The notes: generated by a model not told the origin, from the letters alone. A DNA stretch of 52,494 nt from an uncultured Magnetospirillum sp. (GCF_903853455.1 NZ_CAINTR010000153.1:1-52494), one strand, 5' to 3'. Positions 10,151 to 18,749 are shown, counted from the first letter of the stretch. Translations and numbers: made by a program.

Positions 10151-11016
10151 GGCTTCTTCCCCAGGATGCCGTGAGGCCGCAGCAGCAGGACCAGGATCAG
10201 CAGGCCGAAGCTGAACATGCTCTTCAGGCTGGGCTCGATCAGCGCGCCCGACAGCGCTTCCGACAGGCCGACCAGGATGCCGCCCAGCAGCGCACCGCCC
10301 AGGCTGCCGAGGCCGCCCAGGATGACGATGATGAAGCCCAGCAAGGTGTAGTCGGACGACAGATTGGGATGGACGTCCACCAGCAGCACCAACAGGCAGC
10401 CGGCGGCGCCGACGCAGGCGGCGCCGATGCCGAAGGTGACGGCATAAAGATTCTCGACGTCGAGCCCCACCACCCGTGCCCCCACCGGATTGTCGGCGCA
10501 GGCGCGGATGGCGGTTCCCGTCGTGGTGTAGCGGAAGAAGGCTCCCAGCAGCAGCGCCACCCCGCCGGCCGCCACCGCCGCGATGACCCGCACCTTGTCC
10601 AGCACCAGCGGACCGATGGAATAGCTTTCGAAGCTGGCATCCAACTGGATGCTGCGGGCGTCGGGGCCGAACACCATCATCATCACATTGGTGATGATGA
10701 TGGCGATGGACAACAACAGCAGGAACTGGATGTGCTCGGAGACCCCCAGGAAGCGGTTGATGAGAAACCGCTGGAGGAGGTAGCCGAACACGAACAGGAT
10801 TCCCGCCACCAGCGGCAGAGCTGGGACCGGTTCGATTCCCAGCTTGGTGAACAGCAGGAAGGCGGTGTACATGGCCAGCACCATCATGTCGCCATGGGCG
10901 AAGTTGACCACCCGCATGACGCCGAAAATGACCGACAGCCCCAGTGCCATCAGGCCGTAGACCAGCCCGGTCAGCAGACCGCCGCTGGTTACGTTCAGGA
11001 AGAATGTCGCGTCCAT
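10147..11016 (-). CDS. livH: Branched-chain-type ABC permease LivH
   Basis: This 289-residue permease begins MDATFFLNVTSGGLLTGL and contains GVMRVVNFAHGDMMVLAMY, the typical LivH N-terminal motif, followed by several membrane helices. ATG 11016 was taken because upstream residues of the longer frame only mirror livK in another frame. It lies 29 bases after the livK stop. Confidence 0.93.
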   Translation of the reverse strand: MDATFFLNVTSGGLLTGLVYGLMALGLSVIFGVMRVVNFAHGDMMVLAMYTAFLLFTKLGIEPVPALPLVAGILFVFGYLLQRFLINRFLGVSEHIQFLLLLSIAIIITNVMMMVFGPDARSIQLDASFESYSIGPLVLDKVRVIAAVAAGGVALLLGAFFRYTTTGTAIRACADNPVGARVVGLDVENLYAVTFGIGAACVGAAGCLLVLLVDVHPNLSSDYTLLGFIIVILGGLGSLGGALLGGILVGLSEALSGALIEPSLKSMFSFGLLILVLLLRPHGILGKKP

Positions 11017-11045
11017 CCCGGCTCTCCGCCCGTCTTGGTGATGAG

Positions 11046-12302
11046 CTAGGTCCGGCCCTTGAAGGCTGGCATGGGGAAGACCAGCTTCGCCTCGGCCGAT
11101 TCCGCCGGCAGTACCACCGTCGGCTTGCCGCCCAGGTTCTGGACCACCGCCGACGGCAGGTTGACGTTCTGTCCCTTGGCGTCGAAGGTGATGGCGCCGC
11201 CCAGCATGGCCCGCTTGGTGATGTTGGTGGTCCGCAGCGCCTCGGTCAGCGCCTGCGGATCGCCGCTGCCGGCTCGCTTGTGGGCGTCGGCGGCGATCAG
11301 CACCGCCTCGAAGGTGAAGCCGACATTGAGGTCGCAGCTTTCCTCGGGAAAGGCCTTGTCGAAGATCTGGCTGAGGTGGTTGCCGACCTCCTGCTTGGGA
11401 TCGAACCACGGAATATTGACCGAGCAGAATTCGGCATATTTCCCCAATGCCTTAAGAAACTGCTTGTCGTACATGCCGGGGCTGCCGGGCGAGGTGACGC
11501 CCATGGTGTCCATCTGCTGCTTGACCATCTCGCGCACCAGCAGAATGGCGTCGTTGAGCCGGGTCACCGTCATGACGAAATCGGCCTTGGTCGCCTTGGC
11601 CTTGGCCACCTCGATGGAGAGGTCGCGGGCCTTGGGGTCGTAGGCGATGGTCTCGACGATGGTGAAGGGCAGATCCAGCTTGGGCATCAGGGCGTTGATG
11701 CCGCCCAGCATGCCCATGCCGAAGCTGTCGTTGATGTGCAGCAGCACCGCCGTCTTGGGGGTTACCCCGCTTGTCGCGAAGATGTCCTTGTAGAGCATCA
11801 GCCCCTGCTTGCCCAAGGTGCCGGCGGAAGGAAAGTTGCGGAAGACGTATTTGAAGCCCTGCTCGGTGATCTTGGGCTCGGAGCCGATATTGACAACGAA
11901 GGGGATGCCCTTCTGCTCGGCCACACCGGCCACCGCCAGGGTGGTGGCGGAATCGAAGCAGCCCATCAGCATCTGGGCGCCCTCGCGGATCAGCTTTTCC
12001 GCCTGGGTGCGGCCGGTGTCGGGATTGGATTCGGTGTCGGCGTTCATCAGCTCGACCGCGTAGCCCATGTCGCGCAACATGGGCAGGCCGACTTCGGCGC
12101 CACGCTGGCAGGCCTGGCCGATCAGCGCCAGATGGCCGGAGCGCGGCAGCAGAACGCCGAGCTTGAGGGGGGGGGCGGCGCGGGCCGAGCGGATCATGGG
12201 CAGGCCGGCGGTGGAGACCAAGGCTCCGGTCGCGGCGGCGGCGGTGAATTGGCGCCGGGAGATACCCTTGGACACGGGCGGAATCGTGATGTTGTCAGAC
12301 AT
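11046..12302 (-). CDS. livK: ABC transporter substrate-binding protein, Tat-exported
   Basis: This 418-residue periplasmic binding protein of the Leu/Ile/Val (Peripla_BP_6) family is the first gene of the operon. Its N-terminus carries a twin-arginine signal (SRRQFTAAAATGALVSTAG, Arg 16-17) ending near SARA-APP. Export in folded form is therefore predicted, which is less common for LivK proteins. Mature features are LKLGVLLPRSG and GCFDSATTLAVAGVAEQ. ATG 12302 has an AAGGGA ribosome site; a longer frame to 12392 would put about 30 residues before the Tat signal. The ligand is probably the acid later activated by the operon's CoA ligase. Confidence 0.9.
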   Translation of the reverse strand: MSDNITIPPVSKGISRRQFTAAAATGALVSTAGLPMIRSARAAPPLKLGVLLPRSGHLALIGQACQRGAEVGLPMLRDMGYAVELMNADTESNPDTGRTQAEKLIREGAQMLMGCFDSATTLAVAGVAEQKGIPFVVNIGSEPKITEQGFKYVFRNFPSAGTLGKQGLMLYKDIFATSGVTPKTAVLLHINDSFGMGMLGGINALMPKLDLPFTIVETIAYDPKARDLSIEVAKAKATKADFVMTVTRLNDAILLVREMVKQQMDTMGVTSPGSPGMYDKQFLKALGKYAEFCSVNIPWFDPKQEVGNHLSQIFDKAFPEESCDLNVGFTFEAVLIAADAHKRAGSGDPQALTEALRTTNITKRAMLGGAITFDAKGQNVNLPSAVVQNLGGKPTVVLPAESAEAKLVFPMPAFKGRT

Positions 12303-12415
12303 TGGACGTCCCTTTCTCAGATCGAAAGCCTCCGCGTCGCTCTTTGGCGACTTATTGAACCTGATCCTGAGCCGGCAAACTTCATTCGTCAAGGGTCATT
12401 GTTGCCCATAAAAAC

Positions 12416-12432
12416 TGTTGCGCATCGCAACA
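12416..12432. promoter_or_regulatory. Probable MarR operator (livK / dehydrogenase divergent region)
   Basis: TGTTGCGCATCGCAACA is a perfect 7-bp inverted repeat around CAT. It lies 50 bases upstream of the dehydrogenase ATG and 114 bases upstream of livK. The same flanked arrangement, AAACTGTTG-N7-CAACAA, occurs once more upstream of the enoyl-CoA hydratase, next to the MarR gene. Confidence 0.65.
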
Positions 12433-12481
12433 AATATAGCATGATGTTTCACCGTCATGTTTTCCGCCGGGGAGAGGCATC

Positions 12482-13564
12482 ATGAACCTTGAAACCAAGA
12501 TCGGGCTGGTGGGGGCCGGGACCATGGGCGCGGCCATCGCGCAAGGCGCCGCGACCAGCGGATTCACGGTGATCTTGCATGATCGCGCCCCGGCGGTGCT
12601 GGAGCGTGCCATGGGGCAGATCAAGGGCTCCCTCGGCCGCGCCGTCGAAAAAGGCCGCATGACCGCCGCCGAGGCCACGGCGACTCTCGACCGGCTGACG
12701 TCCTCGGCCGATATCGCCGGGCTGGCGCCGTGCGGTCTGGTGATCGAGGCGATCATCGAGAATGCCGAGGCCAAGGCCGGTCTGTTTCGCACCCTGTCGG
12801 GGCTGCTGTCGCCCGATGCGCTGATCGCCACCAACACCAGCTCGCTCAAGGTCGACGATCTGGCGGATGCGGTAAGCCGGCCCGAGCGGTTCCTCGGTCT
12901 GCACTACTTCTTCCCGGCGGCGGTCAATCCGCTGCTGGAAATCGTGCGCGGCAGGGTCACTTCCGAGGCGGCCATGGCGGCAGCCGCCATCTTCGCCAAG
13001 ACCACCGGCAAGCAAGCGATCCGCTGCCGCGACGCCTTTGGCTTCGCCGTCAACCGCTTCTTCGTTCCCTATCTCAACGAGGCGGTGCGGCTGGTGGACG
13101 AGGGCTTCAACGCCGGCGACATCGACCTGGCCATCACCCAGGGGTTCGGAACCGCCATCGGACCGTTCAAGCTGATGGACATTTCCAAGCCGGTCATCGC
13201 GCTGCATGCCTGCCGCACCCTGGCCCGGATGGGGCCGTTCTACCAGCCGGCGGCGTCACTGGTCACCGTCGGCGAGTCGGGCGCATCGTGGAGTGCCGAG
13301 TTGCCGGCCTCGGTCGATCCGGCCAAGGCGGCGATCATTGTCGAGCGCCTGCAAGGCGCGGTGCTAACCGCCGTGCTGGAGGCGCTGGACGAGGATGTGG
13401 CGGCGCCGGAGGACTTCGACCTCGGCGCCCGCATCGGTTTGCAATGGAACTGGCAGCCCTGCGCCGGAGCCCGAACCCTCGGCCGCGCCGGTACAAAGGC
13501 CCTGGTGGCCCGCCACTTCCACGGCCGGCCTCTGCCCAGGAGTCTCGACGCTTTGTTCGGCTAG
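12482..13564 (+). CDS. 3-hydroxyacyl-CoA dehydrogenase
   Basis: This 360-residue NAD-dependent dehydrogenase oxidises 3-hydroxyacyl-CoA to 3-ketoacyl-CoA. It has an N-terminal Rossmann fold with GLVGAGTMGAAIA (residues 8-20), VIEAIIENAEAKAGLF, ATNTSSLKV and the catalytic-His region FLGLHYFFPAAVNP. The C-terminal helical domain carries DAFGFAVNRFFVPYLNEA. It is transcribed divergently from the livK operon and shares its control region and palindrome. It supplies the missing third step of beta-oxidation, so the two divergent units should be co-regulated. Confidence 0.92.
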   Translation: MNLETKIGLVGAGTMGAAIAQGAATSGFTVILHDRAPAVLERAMGQIKGSLGRAVEKGRMTAAEATATLDRLTSSADIAGLAPCGLVIEAIIENAEAKAGLFRTLSGLLSPDALIATNTSSLKVDDLADAVSRPERFLGLHYFFPAAVNPLLEIVRGRVTSEAAMAAAAIFAKTTGKQAIRCRDAFGFAVNRFFVPYLNEAVRLVDEGFNAGDIDLAITQGFGTAIGPFKLMDISKPVIALHACRTLARMGPFYQPAASLVTVGESGASWSAELPASVDPAKAAIIVERLQGAVLTAVLEALDEDVAAPEDFDLGARIGLQWNWQPCAGARTLGRAGTKALVARHFHGRPLPRSLDALFG

Positions 13565-13650
13565 TCCTGGGTTCGGCTAGTCCCGGCTTCTCCGTTCCGG
13601 TCCGTTGGACTACTATCCCGAAAGTGACGGGAGCAAAGGGACGAAGCGGT

Positions 13651-14418
13651 ATGACATTTGCCACGAAACCGTGCCACGTCATCAATCTGAAGCGTCGCGA
13701 GGATCGACACCGCGAATTCCTTCGCCTCAACGCGGGCAAAGCCGAATTCGTGTTCGTCGAAGCCATCGAGGGCGCCAGTCTGAGCCGCGAGGTCATGGAG
13801 TGCGATGGCCTGCTGGCGCCGCGAACCCAATATATCACCCAGGGCGCCCTGGGCTGTGCCATGTCGCATCGGCGCTTGTGGGAGCAGTGTGTCGACGAGG
13901 ACGAGACCATGTTCATCTTCGAGGATGACGCTTGCCTCGCCCCCGATTTCCTGGCGCAGGCGTCGGCTGCCCTGGCAGCGGCCGGCGACATCGACATCCT
14001 CTATTTCGGCTACAACCTCGACCAGTCGCTGGCGGTCTATCTGGCCGGGGACCTGATGGCGGCCATGAAGGTGGGGGATGCGGTGGTCGGCGGCAAGGGC
14101 TGGCTGGACGGCTATTCCACCCCAGGCGGCATCGCGCCCACCTCCGTCGCGGTGATGCGGCCGGCGCTGCTGTGGGGACTTCTCGCCTATGCCGTCACCC
14201 CGGCGGGGGCGTGCAAGCTGCTGTCCCGGTGTTTTCCGTTGCGCAACCACGATCTGTCGCTGCTGGATGGGGCCGGGGTGTCGCGCGGCATCGACGGTTC
14301 GATCCTCGCGCTTGTCCAGCAAGGCGTGGTCAAGGCCGCCTGCTGTTTTCCCCCCATCGTCCTGGGACCCAACACCGATTCCGACACCGAGGGTGGCGTC
14401 AACAAACCCCGTCCTTAA
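13651..14418 (+). CDS. Glycosyltransferase family 25 protein
   Basis: This 255-residue protein opens with the GT25 hallmark HVINLKRREDRHREF and has the DXD-like FIFEDDACLAPDF (EDD 91-93), both typical of LPS-modifying beta-glycosyltransferases. Family members transfer sugars, often galactose, to lipooligosaccharide or surface glycans in the cytoplasm. The ATG at 13651 was chosen because the frame before it is a shadow of the dehydrogenase gene. It lies inside the catabolic cluster but has no obvious functional link to it. Its TAA stop coincides with the A-run that forms the T-tract of the opposing terminator. Confidence 0.82.
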   Translation: MTFATKPCHVINLKRREDRHREFLRLNAGKAEFVFVEAIEGASLSREVMECDGLLAPRTQYITQGALGCAMSHRRLWEQCVDEDETMFIFEDDACLAPDFLAQASAALAAAGDIDILYFGYNLDQSLAVYLAGDLMAAMKVGDAVVGGKGWLDGYSTPGGIAPTSVAVMRPALLWGLLAYAVTPAGACKLLSRCFPLRNHDLSLLDGAGVSRGIDGSILALVQQGVVKAACCFPPIVLGPNTDSDTEGGVNKPRP

Positions 14419-14456
14419 AAAAGGAGGAGACCTGGAGCCGAGGCTCGCAGGTCTCC
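14414..14456 (-). terminator. Terminator of the enoyl-CoA hydratase gene
   Basis: The stem GGAGACCTG / CAGGTCTCC (14426-14456) continues inward with GAGC/GCTC. On the minus strand it is followed by TCC and six T residues. The T-run is the complement of the A-run that includes the GT25 stop codon, so the two convergent genes share these bases. Confidence 0.8.
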
Positions 14457-14489
14457 AGTGCATCATCCGGGAGGATGATTGCGGAGGCG

Positions 14490-15269
14490 TCAGGCGCCGG
14501 CCTTGCCCGCCTTGCCTTCGAGGAAGGCCCGCATGCGGTCGCGGGCCTCGGTGCTGGTCTGGGTCATGGCGGCCATCAGGGACTCGGCGAACAGGCCGTC
14601 GTTCTGGGCCATGTCGGCGATGCGGGGCAGGGCGTTGATCACGGCGTAGTTGGACAGCGGCGCGTTGCCGGCAATGCGCTCCGCCAGGTCCAGCGCCTTG
14701 GGCAGGGCCTCGCCTTCGCCGACCAGATGATGGGAGAGGCCCATGGCCTGCCCCTCCTGGGCGTTGTAGGCATGACCGGTCAGCATCATCTCCGCCATGC
14801 GGCCGGCGCCGATGATGCGGGCGACGCGGACCGAGCCGCCGCCGCCGACGAAAATGCCACGGCTGCCCTCGGGCAGGGCGTAGAAGGTGGAGGGCTCGGC
14901 CACCCGCACATGGGTCGAGGTCGCCAGTTCCAGGCCACCGCCGACCACGGCGCCCTTCATGGCGGTCACCACCGGCAGGCCGCCCATCTGGACATGATGG
15001 AAGGTGCGGTGCCACTTCTGGGAATGAAGCATCACCTCGAAGGCTTCGCGGTCGCGATGTTCGGCCAGGTCCAACCCGGCGGAGAAGTGGGTGCCGTGGC
15101 CGTGCAGCACGACGACGCGCGCCGCTTCCGGCGGGGCGGAGAAGAAGTCACAGATCTCGTCGATCAGGGGATCGTTGATGGCGTTGCGTTTTTCGGGACG
15201 GTTCAGTCCCACCACGGCGACGGCGCCGCGCATCTCGACGGTCAAAAGGGCATAGGATTTCTTGCTCAT
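14490..15269 (-). CDS. Enoyl-CoA hydratase/isomerase
   Basis: This 259-residue crotonase-fold enzyme hydrates enoyl-CoA to 3-hydroxyacyl-CoA. Signatures are VVGLNRPEKRNAIND, the oxyanion-hole stretch HGTHFSAGLDL and GLPVVTAMKGAVVGGGLELA. The ATG at 15269 has a strong GGGAGG ribosome site. It is probably the hydration step between the acyl-CoA dehydrogenase and the 3-hydroxyacyl-CoA dehydrogenase of the neighbouring units. A retro-aldol hydratase-lyase role, as in feruloyl-CoA to vanillin, is the main alternative; the nearby dehydrogenase and thiolase favour plain hydration. It is monocistronic with its own terminator. Confidence 0.9.
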   Translation of the reverse strand: MSKKSYALLTVEMRGAVAVVGLNRPEKRNAINDPLIDEICDFFSAPPEAARVVVLHGHGTHFSAGLDLAEHRDREAFEVMLHSQKWHRTFHHVQMGGLPVVTAMKGAVVGGGLELATSTHVRVAEPSTFYALPEGSRGIFVGGGGSVRVARIIGAGRMAEMMLTGHAYNAQEGQAMGLSHHLVGEGEALPKALDLAERIAGNAPLSNYAVINALPRIADMAQNDGLFAESLMAAMTQTSTEARDRMRAFLEGKAGKAGA

Positions 15270-15395
15270 GCCGTGCCTCCCCGTGGAAAGGCCAAAACGT
15301 CGCGCCTGGTGCGACGTTTGGATTTTCCGCAATTCAATTCTCTGGTGGACCCGTTGGGACCGCCATCACCATGGGGAGATGTTATTTGTTCAAAC

Positions 15396-15412
15396 TGTTG
15401 TGTGCAACAACA
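15396..15412. promoter_or_regulatory. Probable MarR operator upstream of enoyl-CoA hydratase
   Basis: TGTTGTGTGCAACAACA has TGTTG and CAACA half-sites at the same 7-bp spacing as the livK/dehydrogenase palindrome, and the same AAAC left flank and CAACAA right half. It lies about 130 bases upstream of the hydratase start, immediately after the MarR stop. Confidence 0.6.
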
Positions 15413-15424
15413 ATATTTGTTCCC

Positions 15425-15925
15425 TCAGCTCAGATAGAGCCGCAGCAGCAGGCTGTTGAGCTGTTCGCGCTCGGCGTCGCTGAGACAAGCGGTGACGCGG
15501 CGGTCATGCTCGACCACCAGCTCCTTGAGGCGTGCCAAGGTGGTTTGACCCAGCTCGGTCAGCACGATGGCATAGGTGCGCCGATCCACCGGCGACGGAA
15601 CGCGGGTGGCGAGCTTCTTGCCCTCCAACGCGTCGATCAGGATGACGGCGCCAGAGCGGTCGATGCCCATGGTGGTGGCCAAGGTGGTCTGGCTGAGGCC
15701 GGGATTGGCGCCGATGATGGTCAGGGCGGCGAATTGCGAGGGCCGGATGTCCATGGAGCCGACGGTGCGGACATAGTCCTGGTAGACCACCACCTGGGCG
15801 CGGCGCAGCCGATAGCCGACGATGTCGTCGAGCATGTCGAGGGCAAGGCCCGTGGTGGGAGCGGGAGGCAAGTCTCCCGCCGCCGGCTTCCGTGTCCTCG
15901 CTTTACCGCTTACCTTGTTGGCCAA
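15425..15925 (-). CDS. MarR family transcriptional regulator
   Basis: This 166-residue winged-helix repressor-type protein has a core of MDIRPSQFAALTIIGANPGLSQTTLATTMGIDRSGAVILIDALEGKKL, followed by the wing RVPSPVDRRTYAIVLTELGQ. MarR proteins bind palindromic operators as dimers and are released by small ligands, often aromatic acids or their CoA esters. Its position between the hydratase and unrelated genes, and the two shared palindromes, make it the likely regulator of the whole catabolic cluster. CouR of Rhodopseudomonas palustris, which responds to p-coumaroyl-CoA, is the nearest functional analogy I can offer. That analogy is an inference from gene context. Confidence 0.9.
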   Translation of the reverse strand: MANKVSGKARTRKPAAGDLPPAPTTGLALDMLDDIVGYRLRRAQVVVYQDYVRTVGSMDIRPSQFAALTIIGANPGLSQTTLATTMGIDRSGAVILIDALEGKKLATRVPSPVDRRTYAIVLTELGQTTLARLKELVVEHDRRVTACLSDAEREQLNSLLLRLYLS

Positions 15926-16045
15926 GACGCCTCCTATGCCTTCTTCGTTTCAAGATGTATTGATTTCTGCCATCTCACACAACTGCATTAGTGTGGAATG
16001 GCGAAATTGGGGTAGATTAGGTCGGGAAACCAAGGAAAGACGCCG

Positions 16046-16900
16046 ATGAATTGTCCTTTCTGCGCCGAGGAGATCCGCGACGAAGCCGTGGTCTGCAAAC
16101 ACTGCCGGCGGGATCTCAGTATTGTTCGCCCCGTGATGGACCAACTGCGGGCCGTGACCGCGCGACTGGATACCCTGGAGGCGCTCAAAGCGGCGCAGGA
16201 CGATGCGCTGGTCCGCATCGAGGCGCTGGAGGCCAGGGCCACAACCGCGCTCCAAGTCGCAAGCGGCCCCGAAGACGGTGAGGACGCCGTTTCTCACCAC
16301 CGGTTGGATGCGAAAAAGGGCGGGGAAGGTTGGCTTGCCGGTCTCGGGGGCATCGTCGCGGCCGTGCTGTTGCCGATTCTGGCGCTGCTGGTGGCGCATT
16401 GGCTGGTGGTGATGGTGTTCGACCTCAAGACCTGGGTCATCCGGCTGCTCTCGATCCTGCTGCCGCTGCCCTTCGCCATGCTGATGCCGTTCAAGGGCCG
16501 CCACCACATGGCGGTTCAGGTGGTGATGGGGCTGATCATCGGCGGTGGGGCGGTCTTGGGGATGCTGGCCATCACCGGACTGATGGACGATCAGCCCATC
16601 CTGCCCCAGGACCGCCGTGAATGGCGCGAGGTGATCGAATACGGCGTCAGCATATGGCTCAGCTACCTGACCGGGGCCATGATCTTCGCCGCTTTCAACT
16701 CGCGCCGCCGCGACAAGGCCACCGACTCGTTGATCAAGCGGCTGGCCCGCGACCTCGCCAAGCTGATGGCGCCCGAGAACGAGAGCCGTCAGCAGTTGGA
16801 AAAGCGTATCCAGACCCTTTCCGGGACGGTGGGAACCCTGGTGCCGGTGGTCACCGGCGCCGTGTCGATCATCGCCGGCATGCGTAAGCTTTGGGAGTAG
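16046..16900 (+). CDS. Zinc-ribbon membrane protein
   Basis: This 284-residue protein of unknown function begins with a zinc-ribbon (MNCPFCAEEI then VCKHCRRDL; Cys 3, 6, 17, 20). A probable coiled-coil at about 30-70 (MDQLRAVTARLDTLEALKAAQDDALVRIEALEARA) follows. About four hydrophobic segments lie between residues 95 and 225 (GIVAAVLLPILALLVAHWLVV, MGLIIGGGAVLGMLAI and others). The C-terminal part, from about 230, is charged and then ends in a short hydrophobic stretch. Cys-rich N-termini of this kind occur in many uncharacterised bacterial membrane proteins. It is convergent with the next gene, 9 bases apart. Confidence 0.75.
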   Translation: MNCPFCAEEIRDEAVVCKHCRRDLSIVRPVMDQLRAVTARLDTLEALKAAQDDALVRIEALEARATTALQVASGPEDGEDAVSHHRLDAKKGGEGWLAGLGGIVAAVLLPILALLVAHWLVVMVFDLKTWVIRLLSILLPLPFAMLMPFKGRHHMAVQVVMGLIIGGGAVLGMLAITGLMDDQPILPQDRREWREVIEYGVSIWLSYLTGAMIFAAFNSRRRDKATDSLIKRLARDLAKLMAPENESRQQLEKRIQTLSGTVGTLVPVVTGAVSIIAGMRKLWE

Positions 16901-16909
16901 CGGGGGGCC

Positions 16910-17341
16910 TTACTTCGTCACCGACAACTGCACCGTGGTGCTGCCCGAGCGGCCGTCACTGTCCTTGACGTCGATGCGGATGGAGTGCTGTCCCGCCGGG
17001 ACCTCCGCCTTGCTCATGTCGATGCCGTCGGGGGTGACGAAGCCTTTCACCCGGTCGGTGATGTCGACGACGGGTGATTTCAGATAGACCACCTTCAACG
17101 AACCCGGCTCGATGGTGGCGCCGCCATGGGCTTCGAACTTCACCTTCAGGTCGAAGGGGGATTTGGTTTCTCCGGGGGTCATCAGTTTGATGGTGGGGCC
17201 GCGCGTTATCCCGCGCATGGTGACGCCTCCCGCCGCGGCCGGCAGAGCCGCTTCCGCCTCGGTGATCAGGGTTCCCGCGAAGGCGCCGTTGGCGGTCATC
17301 GAGATCAAGGCCGCTGCCAGCCACACTGTCTTTCGCATCAT
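16910..17341 (-). CDS. Secreted hypothetical protein
   Basis: This 143-residue protein starts with a clear Sec signal peptide (MMRKTVWLAAALISMTANGAF, cleavage near AFA-GT). The mature part looks all-beta and immunoglobulin-like: LKVKFEAHGGATIEPGSLKV, then DITDRVKGFV and VPAGQHSIRIDVKDSDGRSG. This resembles small periplasmic beta-sandwich proteins, but I do not recognise a named family. ATG 17341 is preceded by GGAG at 6 nt; a TTG at 17353 is a less likely start. Confidence 0.7.
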   Translation of the reverse strand: MMRKTVWLAAALISMTANGAFAGTLITEAEAALPAAAGGVTMRGITRGPTIKLMTPGETKSPFDLKVKFEAHGGATIEPGSLKVVYLKSPVVDITDRVKGFVTPDGIDMSKAEVPAGQHSIRIDVKDSDGRSGSTTVQLSVTK

Positions 17342-17516
17342 GACATTCTCCAAGTCCCCGGAACGTCATGACTTTAGCGCGGACCGACAACAATTTCCAG
17401 ATCCGGCAATACACCCAAAAAGAATGTGAAGTGTGACCTTGTAGAGTCGATGCGGCGTTTCCAGATACCCTTTAAGGAACAGTCTCGAACGTTCGCCGGT
17501 ATCAAAGGGGGCTCGC

Positions 17517-18296
17517 ATGTTGACCTTGGCCGTCGGTTCTCGTCAACCCGTCAACTCGCGCATGATTTCTCCGGCTCAGGCATCGGAGTGGCTGAACGCC
17601 GGTTGGCGCGACATGTGGCGGCAGCCCATGCTCAGCCTGGGCTTCGGCGCTTTCTACGCCGGAATCGGCGGCGTCTTGTTCCTGGTGTTGAACGAAATCG
17701 GGATGGGGTCGCTGCTCTTTCCCGTGGCGGCCGGCTTCATGCTGGTCGGGCCGTTGGCGGCGGTTTTCCTCTACGAGATCAGCCGGCGCCTGGAAACCGG
17801 CGAGCCGGTGTCGCTGTCTGCGGTGGTGACCCATGTCCTGGCCCGCGCCGGCCAGATCGGCAATATGGGGCTGATCCTGGCCATGCTGATGATGGCGTGG
17901 CTGCTGGCCGGCCTGGTGGTGTTCGCGTTGTTCTACCCGCCCGGCATGCCCTTGGCCCTCGACACCTTCATGGTCGATGTGGTGCTGAAGCCCGAATCGG
18001 TTAATTTCCTGGTGGCGGGAACCCTGGTCGGCGGTGTGCTGGCGGTGATCGCCTTTGCCGTCAGCGTCTTCGCCATGCCCATGTTGCTGGAGCGCGATGT
18101 GGGGGTGATCGAGGCCATGGCGTTCAGCGTTCATGCCGTTCGCCGCAACTGGCGCACCATGGTCGGCTGGGCCGCCACCATCGCCATCATGACCTTCTTC
18201 GGTATGGCGACCGCCTTCGTCGGCCTGATCCTGGTCTTGCCGCTGGTGGGGCATGCCAGTTGGCACGCCTACCGCGACGTGGTCGGCAGGTCATAA
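17517..18296 (+). CDS. DUF2189 family integral membrane protein
   Basis: This 259-residue protein resembles the DUF2189 family of polytopic membrane proteins, with about six hydrophobic segments. The region SEWLNAGWRDMWRQPMLSLGF near the N-terminus and GHASWHAYRDVV at the C-terminus are typical of this family. A ribosome site, AAAGGGGGC, precedes the ATG at 17517. No biochemical role is established for the family. It stands alone, divergent from the secreted protein across a 175-base gap that must contain both promoters. Confidence 0.8.
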   Translation: MLTLAVGSRQPVNSRMISPAQASEWLNAGWRDMWRQPMLSLGFGAFYAGIGGVLFLVLNEIGMGSLLFPVAAGFMLVGPLAAVFLYEISRRLETGEPVSLSAVVTHVLARAGQIGNMGLILAMLMMAWLLAGLVVFALFYPPGMPLALDTFMVDVVLKPESVNFLVAGTLVGGVLAVIAFAVSVFAMPMLLERDVGVIEAMAFSVHAVRRNWRTMVGWAATIAIMTFFGMATAFVGLILVLPLVGHASWHAYRDVVGRS

Positions 18297-18349
18297 CCAG
18301 AGGTGTTGCGGCAAAATTTTACGAAATCTGGCGAAAGCGTTACAGGGCC

Positions 18350-18380
18350 TCACAATTCATCTCCCATTGCGGGTGGATCG
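18350..18380 (+). promoter_or_regulatory. Duplicated upstream element, copy 1
   Basis: TCACAATTC-N12-GGGTGGATCG lies 97 bases before the first small-paralogue ATG. The same two blocks at the same 12-base spacing recur before the second paralogue, so the upstream region was duplicated along with the gene or is under selection. Confidence 0.5.
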
Positions 18381-18446
18381 CGGAATGGAGCAGGGCGATA
18401 ATCAGCATAGGTAGAAGTGCTTATCGTTCCTTTTCCAGGTGTGCCC

Positions 18447-18641
18447 ATGGACCCGTCGCTGATCGAGATCATCAAGAATGCCGTTCGGAGCGCCCAGCGT
18501 CAGGGCCTTGGAACCCAGGAGCAGCGCGCCGCCGCCGAAGCGGTTCTGTTGGCTCTGATCCCGTCGCTGTCTCCCTCCATCGCCAACCTCATCGTTGAGC
18601 AGCTCTTTCCCTTCGTCGCGGAAATGGGGGCTGTCGCCTGA
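18447..18641 (+). CDS. Small hypothetical protein, paralogue 1
   Basis: This 64-residue protein begins MDPSLIEIIKNAVRSAQRQG and has a second predicted helix around PSIANLIVEQLFPFV. It is predicted all-helical, without Cys or a signal peptide. It shares MDPSLIE, the QGLG/AGLG turn, a QR-x-AA stretch and the closing hydrophobic helix with the gene at 18750. ATG 18447 was taken because it aligns with the paralogue's start; a GTG at 18417 is possible. The function is unknown. Confidence 0.6.
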   Translation: MDPSLIEIIKNAVRSAQRQGLGTQEQRAAAEAVLLALIPSLSPSIANLIVEQLFPFVAEMGAVA

Positions 18642-18663
18642 CACGTCGCTTCGTCAGGCAGCA

Positions 18664-18694
18664 TCACAATTCTTATCGTTTCGAGGGTGGATCG
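18664..18694 (+). promoter_or_regulatory. Duplicated upstream element, copy 2
   Basis: This is the second TCACAATTC-N12-GGGTGGATCG, 86 bases before the second paralogue's ATG. Confidence 0.5.
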
Positions 18695-18749
18695 GGGGGA
18701 GGGGATGGGGAATGCTGGGGTTGAAGATCGTGTTTCCCAGGATGAAGCC

